From NCBI GenBank assembly GCA_964019135.1, contig OZ025256.1:15693911-15757910 (forward strand): a DNA stretch of 64,000 bases, read 5' to 3'. The translations under genes were made by a program, and so were the position numbers. Positions 40,801 through 52,800 of this stretch are shown piece by piece. This DNA is from Arenicola marina (lineage: Eukaryota > Annelida > Polychaeta > Arenicolidae). The notes beneath the pieces are model-generated. The model was not told where the DNA came from and ran no database searches. It was given only the letters and a program-made list of their open reading frames with translations. The stretch's first letter is position 1; every line of letters begins with the position of its first letter.

Positions 40801-43800
40801 TACATTTGACGGGTAGAGCAACCGCCGCTTGGGATGCATATATTTGGATTTTATCTGACTTTGGTTGGTTGAAGTAGGGTGCTTTAACCTCTGTGGGTCC
40901 TATCGCGGTAGCTTTATCTTTCATAAACACAGATATTTGCATGGGCGGGATTCGAACCAAGCACTGGCCGCTTGGACTGGTCTGCGCAGAGCATGAGACG
41001 GAACGGACGGAACCACCGGAACGCGCCCACGGGGTAACCCCCCTCCCCCCGGGGGGTGCCTCCCTCCCCCCCGAGGTGACCCCCCACCTCTAATATTGCA
41101 GAAATACCTTGTACACATGAAAATTAGACTGAATACGATTGGTCGGTTTTATATTCAGGACGCTTTAACCACTTCTAGACATATCGCGTCAATGGGAGAA
41201 GGAAGGTAGAGTGAGCCATGTCCCTGCGCGTAACCCCCTACTCTGCGAAGAAATACCTGAGATCTTTATCCTGCGACCACACAGACATGGGCCACAGTAG
41301 GGCTCGAACCACCGATCCTCGTGCCGTTAGGCTCTCAGGTGGCCAGAGCACTCAATGCGAGCGCTCTAGCCCATTGAGCTATCGAGCTCCGCCCCCCCCC
41401 CCCACCCCCTCCCGTGACTTGGAGAACACATGTATATTTGAAATGGACTAAGAAGTTGATATGTGGCACAGCAGGTGTCACGCAGTGCCGTTGTTATCTG
41501 CTCGAGACCAGTGGTCAACCAGACGCCAGCCGGTGCCCAGAACCCAGACAACAATAAGGCGAAGAGCTCAAGGTCACTGACCTGTGACGAGCGTCTTCGT
41601 GAATTCAGTACGCCAAGGCCTTGCGGGACGTCCCGCTCACTACTGACCGACCAGATAACGACTGCTGACCACGCCCACCCATCCCTTGTCCCGTCAATCA
41701 CACAAACTGCACTCAGGTTTTCAAATCTCAAAACGCGCCCATTTCTGGCTCTTATCTATGTAACAGGACCGTATATTGTCCAGACAATATTTGATACGTG
41801 CTTTTTTAGACTTCTTAGAAGTAGGAACGTGCCAAAATGTGCCCCCTTTCGGGAAGAACGCTATCTGGGGCGGCGTGGACCCCACTCCCCCAGTCACAAG
41901 TCTTCAATATCACATGTATTAATTTTCGATTTATTGACTACCGAGTTATTTAAATTTTAAAGAAGCAGTATGGCACGATATAGCCTTATAGGCTAAAGTG
42001 CCGTTAAGCCCCTAATCAAATCAAATCAAATCCCAGTCACAGTTTTCAGTGCCTCGCCCCCTCCCCCCCCCCCCCGTTCGCAAGTTTGGACCCCCGCCCC
42101 TCCGCCACCCCCCCCCCCACCCCCACGCCTTTTCAACTTCCTGGATCCGCCCCTGGACCGTTGCGGACTGGAGGAGAGATGACGATAGTGTCGTGGGAGT
42201 TTTACGACAGGTCGGATTATACGCCCCTGAAGGAGATTGAAGCGTCCGACTTTAGCAGCAGACACGACGTGCAAAATTTGTGAACGTTTCAAAGCAATCT
42301 GACTTCAGAAATTCTGCAAAATCTGCTGAACATCAAAGTAATTTAGGTGACGGCAGGGGAGGGGAGGCGGTGAGGGAGGGGAGAGGGGGCGGTGTTGGGG
42401 CTGACGATAACACTGGGAAGCAAATCCAACGTCAAGGTACGTGAACCAGAGATTATATGAATGCACTATACGATCTCCGCGTGCACTGAGGATCCCGGCT
42501 TAGGTCTCGAGGCTATAATCACCATCACATGACATAAGCCCTCACACTGGCCACGCTTTTCAAGAGGGCCCCATATGTACTTTGGCCTAGTCCACTTAGT
42601 ACGTTCACCCACTTTGTTGAGGTCAATAGCCCTCGTGATAGATAGAGTCCACAGTGCGGAGCTTATGTCTGGGGCACTGTGACCATATCGCTTATCAGCA
42701 TTTGGCCAGGTGGGAAACTCTGGCCCCATTGCGACAGCGCCGCCAGGCGTCGAACGGTGAAACGGTCTGACATAATTATATACAGGTGCGCGCAAACGCC
42801 GAGATGATGGGTTAAATGACAACATTGGTTCTCAATGTGAGTTTCGATATAAGTCTTAGCTCAAGGCTTACTTACGCGTTAAATTGACTATAATGTCACT
42901 CATTTCGAGCACACCGAGCAGTGGAACAACCGGTCTGTAGAGGTGAGTGGTGTGATGACCTTCTGGTTGTATAGAACGTTTTCAAGGCCGAGTGTGTTCT
43001 TTAATTCCGTTATTTCTATAATTAAAGTGTTGGTGCCACGATTTTGAGCTCAAAGTTAAAAGTTTGCTGCGGCGGGACAGGACGCCACCCGCTCGGCCAC
43101 GGGGGCGGCCCTGATGTCTGGCGACTCGGCCACGGGGGGCCGCCCTGATGGCTGGCCACTCGGCCACGGGGGGCCGCCCTGATGTCTGGCCACTCGGCCA
43201 CGGGGGGCGGCCCTGATGGCTGGCCACTCGCCACGAGGGGCCGCCCTGAAGGCTGGCCACTCGGCCACGGGGGGGCCGCCCTGAAGGCTGGCCACTCGGC
43301 CACGGGGGGCCGCCTGATGGCTGGCCACTCGGCCACGAGGGGCCGCCCTGATGGCTGGCCACTCGGCCACGAGGGGCCGCCCTAAAGGCTGGCCACTCGG
43401 CCACGGGGGGGCCCGCCCTGAAGGCTGGCCACTCGGCCACGGGGGGGCCGCCCTGATGGCTGGCCACTCGGCCACGAGGGGCGGCCCTGATGGCTAGCAG
43501 CCGAGGCGGCGGCCAGTACCTCATCAGCCCAAGGCTCTAACAGTCTCTTGATTGTCTTAAAGGAGGATTGCTCTGCGAGGAGCTACACCTCACAGAGGGG
43601 CCCAGCGGGCCGACCGCAGGGGTCGGAAGAGCGTGCTGGGGTCGAGGCTGCGGATGGCGGGGGGGGGGACAAAGCTGCGGGGGGGGGGGGTCGCAGGGAG
43701 GGATCGAGAGGCGCAGGGGAGGCTACTAGCGTAGGGGGGAGGGGGTAGATAGACAGCAGGGCAGGTCATGGACTAAGAGGAGGAGTGGTTGGGAGCCAGC

Positions 43801-46800
43801 GAGGGAATGGGGGTGAGGTAGAGGGTAGCTACGACGAGAATTGATACAGCTTCGGTGAGGGGCGGAGAGGATAGGAGGGCAGGAGAAGATGGCGGTTGTG
43901 CCCCCCCCCCCTCCCTATCCACACCCCACCCCACCCCCTCTCCACCCCCCGCCGTTTGTCGCCGCGGCGAGGCCTGAGAGCCTCTGATACCGGGCCAATG
44001 GTGCCAATTGAATTTGAGCCGCGGCCATTAAAAGGACGAGCTGGTTCCGTGCTGCGCCTGGCTGGTCCCCGGGGTTCGGGCTGGCCACTTCCGGCGGAGA
44101 GAGCCACAGCCATTAGCGGCATACGTCAGGGGTTAGACGTCAGAGGGTAGAGGGTTGGGGTTATACGTCAGGCAGACGTCAAGTGGTAGACGTTACGGGG
44201 GTAGACGTCAAGGGGTAGACGCTACGGGGTAGACGTCAAGGGGTAGACGTCACGGGGTAGACGTCAAGGAGTAGACAGCAGGTAGTTGCCAGGGGTTAGA
44301 CGTCAAGGGGTAGACGTCCAGGGGTAGACGTCAAGGGGTAGACGTCACGGGGAGAAGACATCAGGGTTAAAGATCAAGACCTTGAAGTCTGAAGTCAGAA
44401 CATTCAACCCAAGCATTGGCGTTGAAGCCCTTTGTCTGGTCGGTCAACCCAAGCATTGGCGTTGAAGCCCTTTGTCTGGTCGGTCACCCAAGCATTGACG
44501 TTGAAGCCCTTTGTCTGGTCGGTCAACCCAAGCAATTGACGTTGAAACCCTTTGTCTGGTCGGTCAACCCAAGCGTTGGCGTTGAAGCCCTTTGTCTAGT
44601 CGGTCAAGCCAAGCATTGGCGTTGAAGCCCTTTGTCTGGTCGGTCAACCCAAGCATTGACGTTGAAGCCTTTGTCCGGTCAGTCAACCCAAGCATTGACG
44701 TTGAAGCCCTTTGTCTGGTCGGTCAACCCAAGCATTGACGTTGAAGCCCTTTGTCTGGTCGGTCAACCCAAGCATTGACGTTGAAACCCTTTGTCTGGTC
44801 GGTCAACCCAAGCGTTGGCGTTGAAGCCCTTTGTCTAGTCGGTCAAGCCAAGCATTGGCGTTGAAGCCCTTTGTCTGGTCGGTCAACCCAAGCATTGACG
44901 TTGAAGCCTTTGTCCGGTCAGTCAACCCAAGCATTGGCGTTGAAGCCCTTTGTCTGGCCGGTCAACTCAAGCATTGACTTTGTAGCCCATGAAAAAGTTA
45001 TGACAGGAAGGCAAGGCACCAGTTACATGGGGTTCGAACCCACGACCTGTTGATAAACAGTCGAATGCCTCTATAGTGACTGAGAATGCAGCCTGACTGA
45101 ATGGCCCAGGGGCCGTATTCATAATCCCCTCGTAAGTTACGCACGAAGGGTTCATTTTCATCTTAGCCTCACCAGCTCGTTGTGGTGGTGCTCATGATCA
45201 AGAAATCGTCTTTATTGTAATTTTAGCACTTTTTTAATTCAGAAAATCCACTCTCTCGGTGACTATGTATTTTGTACCCGATAATCGCTCGACAAATGTT
45301 CCACTTAGCGCTAGTGGCGTATCCTAAGTGGCGATTATGAATACGGCCCCAGGAAATGGATTATTATAGTACATACTACGTGTGAGTCATACGTGAGCTT
45401 TGTTGAAACAATGGGTTATTTACTGCTAGCGCCACGCCGTCAATCCGGGAAGACACGCTTGGGGATCGCTTGCTTGCCGCCAACTCCCAATGCTGCCAAC
45501 CAACCAACCAGGCTGTCAATGCCGTCCTCGTCCTTCCTGACAGCCGCAACGTGAGCGGCCAGATACGAGGCGGGTCTACGCTATGTCCTTTTGCCTAAAT
45601 TCTAAGACGGACCATGTAGAGCCACTTTCTGCTGAGCTGAGAAGACAGCTAAGCTTAGAAAACAGCTAAGCTGAGAAAACAGCTAAGCTGAGAAAACAGC
45701 TGGGCTGAGAGAACAGCTGGGATGAGAAAACAGCTGGGCTGAGAAAACAGCTGGGATGAGAAAACAGCTGAGCTGAGAAGACGGCTGGGCTGAGAAGGCA
45801 GCTGAGAAGGCAGATGGGCTGAGAAGACAGCTGAGCTGAGCGGACATCTGAGCTGAGAAGACAGCTGAGCTCAGAAGACAGCTGAGCTGAGAAGACAGCT
45901 GAGCTGAGAAGACAGCTGAGCTGAGAAGACAGCTGAGCTGAGAAGACAGCTGAGCTGAGAAGACAGCTGAGCTGAGAAGACAGCTGAGCTTAGAAGACAG
46001 CTGAGCTTAGAAGACAGCTGAGCTGAGAAAACAGCTGAGCTGATAAGACACCTGAGCTGAGCAGACAGCTGAGCTGAGAAGGCAGCTGTGCTGAGAAAAC
46101 AGCTGAGCTGAGAACCCATGTATACCAAAAAATGTAAAATGCCAGTGGTGACGCAGACGTAATGAGTCATTACGAAGATTTAGGGCGGTTGGATGGAGGT
46201 GCGGAGGAGTGGGGGGGGGGGGGGTGAAGTAATGATAATACCAGCGGGAACTAATTTTCAAGAAACTGAGATGGAGGTAATGATTTTGCTGAGCAGTTAG
46301 GTGGGGAAAATGTCTTGTCATGTCAAGCGTCTGATAAAGAAGTTGCGTCAAGCGTTGATTGGGGAAAAAGAAATGGAGAGATAATGATGACGATGGTATA
46401 TTGAAATACGATATCAGGTTTAGAAAATTGTGTGGGCAGCAGGAAAGCTCACCATGTGGGCCTGCGTCACATTCGGCAACCACCAGGAAGGGATAAATCC
46501 TAAGGTGGCTCACTAAATCCCGTAACTGCCAAAAACAATATTAAACTTTTACTATCATCGTTTACACAACAGGATCCATTTTCCGCACGGACCGAGAAGA
46601 AAACCGACAAATCGAATTAGTGCACAGTGTGGGAGCGGGACAGAGAAGAACTGGCAGACACCGAATTATTGTCAAACATTAATTGGTTTGAAGCTTTAAG
46701 GTTTAACCCCTGAAGATCACAATAACAGCGCAACAAAAGGATAACGAGGTTTCCCTTGAACTATCACGTACTTAATGTTATGCCTGAATGCCTTAATTAT

Positions 46801-49800
46801 GGAATCTCTATTACATTGTGATGCAAGCAACTGTTATGTATATATGTATGTATGAGCAATTGATTCAAGTTCAGCAAGAGGAATTCACATAGGCAGTATG
46901 CCTGTTTACAATTGCCAATAAAATATGTTTAAACTAACAAAGGGAAGGGCCAAGGTAGACAGGGGTTACTCTTGGCGAAGGAAGACAGCCAAGGTAGACA
47001 GGGTTACTCTTGGCGAAGGAAGACAGCCAAGGTAGACAGGGGTTACTCTTGGCGAAGGAAGACAGCCAAGGTAGACAGGGGTTACTCTTGGCGAAGGAAG
47101 ACAGCCAAGGTAGACAGGGGTTACTCTTGGCGAAGGAAGACAGCCAAGGTAGACAGGGGTTACTCTTGGCGAAGGAAGACAGCCAAGGTAGACAGGGTTA
47201 CTCTTGGCGAAGGAAGACAGCCAAGGTAGACAGGGTTACTCTTGGCGAAGGAAGACAGCCAAGGTAGACAGGGGTTACTCTTGGCGAAGGAAGACAGCCA
47301 AGGTAGACAGGGGTTACTCTTGGCGAAGGAAGACAGCCAAGGTAGACAGGGGTTACTCTTGGCGAAGGAAGACAGCCAAGGTAGACAGGGGTTACTCTTT
47401 GCGAAGGAAGACAGCCAAGGTAGACAGGGGTTACTCTTGGCGAAGGAAGACAGCCAAGGTAGACAGGGGTTACTCTTGGCGAAGGAAGACAGCCAAGGTA
47501 GACAGGGGTTACTCTTTGCGAAGGAAGACAGCCAAGGTAGACAGGGTTACTCTTGGCGAAGGAAGACAGCCAAGGTAGACAGGGGTTACTCTTTGCGAAG
47601 GAAGACAGCCAAGGTAGACAGGGTTATTCTTGGCGAAGGAAGACAGCCAAGGTAGACAGGGGTTACTCTTGGCGAAGGAAGACAGCCAAGGTAAACAGGG
47701 GTTACTCTTGGCGAAGGAAGACAGCCAAGGTAGACAGGGGTTACTCTTGGCGAAGGAAGACAGCCAAGGTAGACAGGGGTTACTCTTGGCGAAGGAAGAC
47801 AGCCAAGGTAGACAGGGTTACTCTTGGCGAAGGAAGACAGCCAAGGTAGACAGGGGTTACTCTTGGCGAAGGAAGACAGCCAAGGTAGACAGGGGTTACT
47901 CTTGGCGAAGGAAGACAGCCAAGGTAGACAGGTTACTCTTGGCGAAGGAAGACAGCCAAGGTAGACAGGGGTTACTCTTGGCGAAGGAAGACAGCCAAGG
48001 TAGACAGGGTTACTCTTGGCGAAGGAAGACAGCCAAGGTAGACAGGGGTTACTCTTGGCGAAGGAAGACAGCCAAGGTAGACAGGGGTTACTCTTGGCGA
48101 AGGAAGACAGCCAAGGTAGACAGGTTACTCTTGGCGAAGGAAGACAGCCAAGGTAGACAGGGGTTACTCTTGGCGAAGGAAGACAGCCAAGGTAGACAGG
48201 GTTACTCTTGGCGAAGGAAGACAGCCAAGGTAGACAGGGGTTACTCTTGGCGAAGGAAGACAGCCAAGGTAGACAGGGGTTACTCTTGGCGAAGGAAGAC
48301 AGCCAAGGTAGACAGGGGTTACTCTTGGCGAAGGAAGACAGCCAAGGTAGACAGGGTTACTCTTGGCGAAGGAAGACAGCCAAGGTAGACAGGGGTTACT
48401 CTTGGCGAAGGAAGACAGCCAAGGTAGACAGGGGTTACTCTTGGCGAAGGAAGACAGCCAAGGTAGACAGGTTACTCTTGGCGAAGGAAGACAGCCAAGG
48501 TAGACAGGGGTTACTCTTGGCGAAGGAAGACAGCCAAGGTAGACAGGGGTTACTCTTGGCGAAGGAAGACAGCCAAGGTAGACAGGGGTTACTCTTGGCG
48601 AAGGAAGACAGCCAAGGTAGACAGGCTACTCTTGGCGAAGGAAGACAGCCAAGGTAGACAGGTTACTCTTGGCGAAGGAAGACAGCCGAGCTGCATCCTG
48701 CGTGGGTGGTTTGCCTAATATTACAGTAGTACATGAATTGTCTACAGGTGCTCCCCCCCCCCCCTCCCTGATGTCTACAGTGGTACACCGTCCACAGTGG
48801 TACACCGTCCACAGTGGTACACCGTCCACAGTGGTACACTGTCTACAGTGGTACACTGTCCACAGTGGTACACCGTCTACAGTGGTACACTGTCCACAGT
48901 GGTACACCGTCTACAGTGGTACACCGTCTACAGTGGTACACTGTCCATAGTGGTACACTGTCTACAGTGTTACATTGTCTACAGTGTTACATTGTCTACA
49001 GTGGTACACTGTTCACAGTGGTACACTATCTACAGTACATTGTCCACAGTGGTACACTGTCTAGTGGTACACTGTCTACAGTGGTACACTGTCTAGTGGT
49101 ACACTGTCGACAGTGGTACATTGTCTACAGTGTTACATTGTCTACAGTGTTACATTGTCTATAGTGGTACACTGTTCACAGTGGTACACTGTCCACAGTG
49201 TTACACTGTCCACAGTGTTACACTGTCCACAGTGTTACACTGTCCACAGTGGTGCACTGTCCACAGTGGTACACTGTCCACAGTGGTACACTGTCCACAG
49301 TGGTACACTGTCTAGTGGTACACTGTCTAGTGGTACTGTCTACAGTGGTACACTGTCTACAGTGGTACACTGTCTAGTGGTACACTGTCTACAGTGGTAC
49401 ATTGTCTACAGTGTTACTTTGTCTACAGTGGTACACTGTTCACAGTGGTACACAATCTGCAGTACACTGTCCACAGTGTTACTTTGTCTACAGTGGTACA
49501 CTGTTCACAGTGGTACACAATCTGCAGTACACTGTCCACAGTGGTACACTGTCCACAGTGGTACACTGTCCACGGTGGTACACTGTCCACAGTGATACAA
49601 TGTCTACAGTGGTACACTGTCCACAGTGATACAATGTCTACAGTGGTACACTGTCCACAGTGGTACACTGTCCACAGTGGTACACTGTCCACAGTGGTAC
49701 ACTGTCCACAGTGGTACACTGTCTACAGTGGTACACTATCCACAGTGGTACACTGTCCACAGTGGTACACTGTCCACAGTGGTACACTGTCCACAGTGGT

Positions 49801-52800
49801 ACACTGTCCACAGTGGTACACTGTCTACAGGAGGCCACCCCTTAATGCCGGGAACTCGTTACGGCCACAAACGAATAGAGACGTCTATCGACCCGCGAAC
49901 CCTAAAACAACGGATCTGCGTAGGCTGCCGGAAGACGCCTATGGTCGTGCCTGGGATTCTAAATAATAGCCCTCAAGCCCACTCTCTGTGACGTCATACC
50001 TCAGGTGCCTCCCAGGATGACGTCACGCCTCAGGTGCCTCCCAGGATGACGTCACGCCTCAGGTGCGTCCCAGGATGACGTCACGCCTCAGATACCTCCC
50101 GGGCACCCCATTGCCTTCGATTCACTCCGCTAGGGCCCCATTATATCTCTGTTGTCGCCTACGTCCTGAATGCATTTTCACACTCGCTCGCCAGGGCGGC
50201 GCTGCGCAGATTGATAGGAAAAATGCGGCGCGCATTTCTAGAAATTAGTGCTGGGACCCAGCCTAAGCCTAATAACGCATGACATCAGGTGATGAAAAGA
50301 AGGAGTTCTGTCACAATTATAACTTTTTCGAAAGGGTACAAGATGTGTTTTGCTGTATTAAATACGCAAAGCTCGTTATTTTTATGTTTGATTGTTGAAA
50401 ACTATAATGTTGCAGAAAATTACAGCTGATTTGACCGTTTTTCAAGAACGCCTCAGGTGCCTCCCAGGATGACGTCACGCCTCAGGTGCCTTCCAGGATG
50501 ACGTCACGCGTGTACTGTGTACGTTGGATCTATTGTTTTAATCTGGTGCCCCCCCCCCCTCCGCCCCGCACCACCACATCCCAGTGTCGCATATTATTCA
50601 TATAATTGTGTGCCTCAGCCTGGTGTATGCAAAAGTGGCCTCAAACAGTGACCCAACGGGGCATTCACGGCTTGCAGATTGACTTTCAAGCTGTACGCAT
50701 TCCAAATGTTAGTGTCAACAACGGCATGCGTTCTACTTGTTAGTGTCAACAACTGTAGTATTGCACTTGTTTGTCAACAAAGTACGCATGTTGTACACGT
50801 GTGAAACTGGGGCAAGTTTCATCCAACCCCATGGCAGTGTCCCGGGAGGTTTCGTGGTCCACGTTAGCCTCTCATAAACAATGAACAAACAGCGGGCTTA
50901 CAATATCACCATTGCATTCCATTTCATCTTCTATGTACGCCACTTCCGCCGACTCGACGCTCGCCATATTCTCCACAATCACTACGCGTGAGGGGAAAAC
51001 GATGAACGCTTCACCAAAGTCTGTCGTCTTACCCTCCATTACACTGAGCCTCGTCCTTGGCAAAAAATTCGGCGGCGGCTGCTCCTCCCCCTTCCCCGCC
51101 CCCCCCCCCCCACCCCTTCCCAAGCCCCGCCCCCCATTTCGCTCTCTCCGTTATGCCATTCGAGCTGACGAGGTGACTGGCAGGGCGAAGGGTAAATCCT
51201 AGGTTAATTGGAAGTTTCGATTTTCGACGCAAATCTCTCCCGCCCAACGGGGGTTATTTTTACGGGTTCCAGTCTGCGGCGGTTGGTTGGCCAAAGGCCG
51301 CACGCAACATCACCCGGAAGGAAGTTAACAGAAGTCTCCTCACGCACAATGCCGGCGTCAGGCAGGTGCCGAAAACAAGTCACACTACCAATACCGCAGT
51401 TAGCAGAGTGATGTCGCAAAAATGTTCACAGCGCCAGAGCTACGGCAGATGGAAGTCGAAAACAGGGAATATTTGCCCCTGACAGTGACGGTAGCATGGC
51501 GTAGTGATTGCCCCAACGTTAACAAACAGACGTACTAGGGCATCTTTCTGCGAATCCCATATCATTTTCCGTGAAGACGTCTTGGCCTAGTTTAACAATA
51601 GTTTAAAATTAAATTAAATGTCCAGACACCTACCAAGGGTTTGGAATATACACCGCATTAGCTATCACCAGCATATACAGATGTTAAAATATAGGCTAAA
51701 ATATACGCCGCATTTGCTTCACCACCGGTAAGATATGTCCAAATATATGCCGCATTTGATATACCACGGGTAAGAGATGCTCAAATACACCCCTGTAGAC
51801 AATCGCCAAAAGACAATGGCATCTTCTTACGTACTCCCATTTTTAGCACAAAAAATATGCCGCATGGCCATTCAGCTTTATAAAAACCACACCACAGCTG
51901 CTACACCACCGGTAACAGATCCCAGGGATCATGGCGCACTAGCTACACCAACTCACAACATATTCGCCATACCACAGTATCCATATGGTAACGGAGAAAA
52001 GACATTACTTGCTATGCGATATGCAGTCGGTAGGTCAGCGTGGCGCATCTGCTGGAAAATCGTTAACAGACGGTCTATATGTCAGACACTATACCACCCC
52101 TTTCCCACAAAATTTACATGTATATAGCACAAACCTCAGTCACGCTTTCAATTGCACTAGGCCAACATTTATAAATATACTGAAAACAGAGAATACTTTT
52201 AAGCTAGCAGAACTGGGAAACTTCATCTACCGAGCAACAAATCTACATATTCGGTTTTCACAAAGCTGTCCTCATAATTAAGTTAATTGTTTTAATATCA
52301 TAATCTGTATATATGTTGTAGTATGGGCCGAAGGCCAGCAGTACGGAATAAGCCTTTACCTAACCTTGCCTCAGTTCACCCCTTGGTTTAAACATATTTA
52401 TTTAACGAGGATACCCCGAATAGCATAGGCTAGGAACATGGGGCTTCCTCAAAAAATGAAAAGCAATATGTTACAATGTAAAACAAAATATGCAATAGTA
52501 CAATGGTACAATGGCGAGGCAAGTTTGGTCACATATAACACAGTTCACCCCTTATAAACGCAGGGCACGTCTCTGTATTGCAGTTAGCAGATATCATAAA
52601 ACACAGCGTCATAACACTTTTAAAAGAAGAAGGGTTGCCTCCTCGACCCTTCCCATTGTCGCCATATCAAGCAGCTTGGTATATAGGTTAAAGTGTCCTT
52701 CTTACACCAACAACAACAGCTCTAAAACCGGTCTCTCTTTATAGCGAAAAGACAGTATCTTGCACACGTTTTCCACATGTGGTGGATTGAGCTCTCCATA

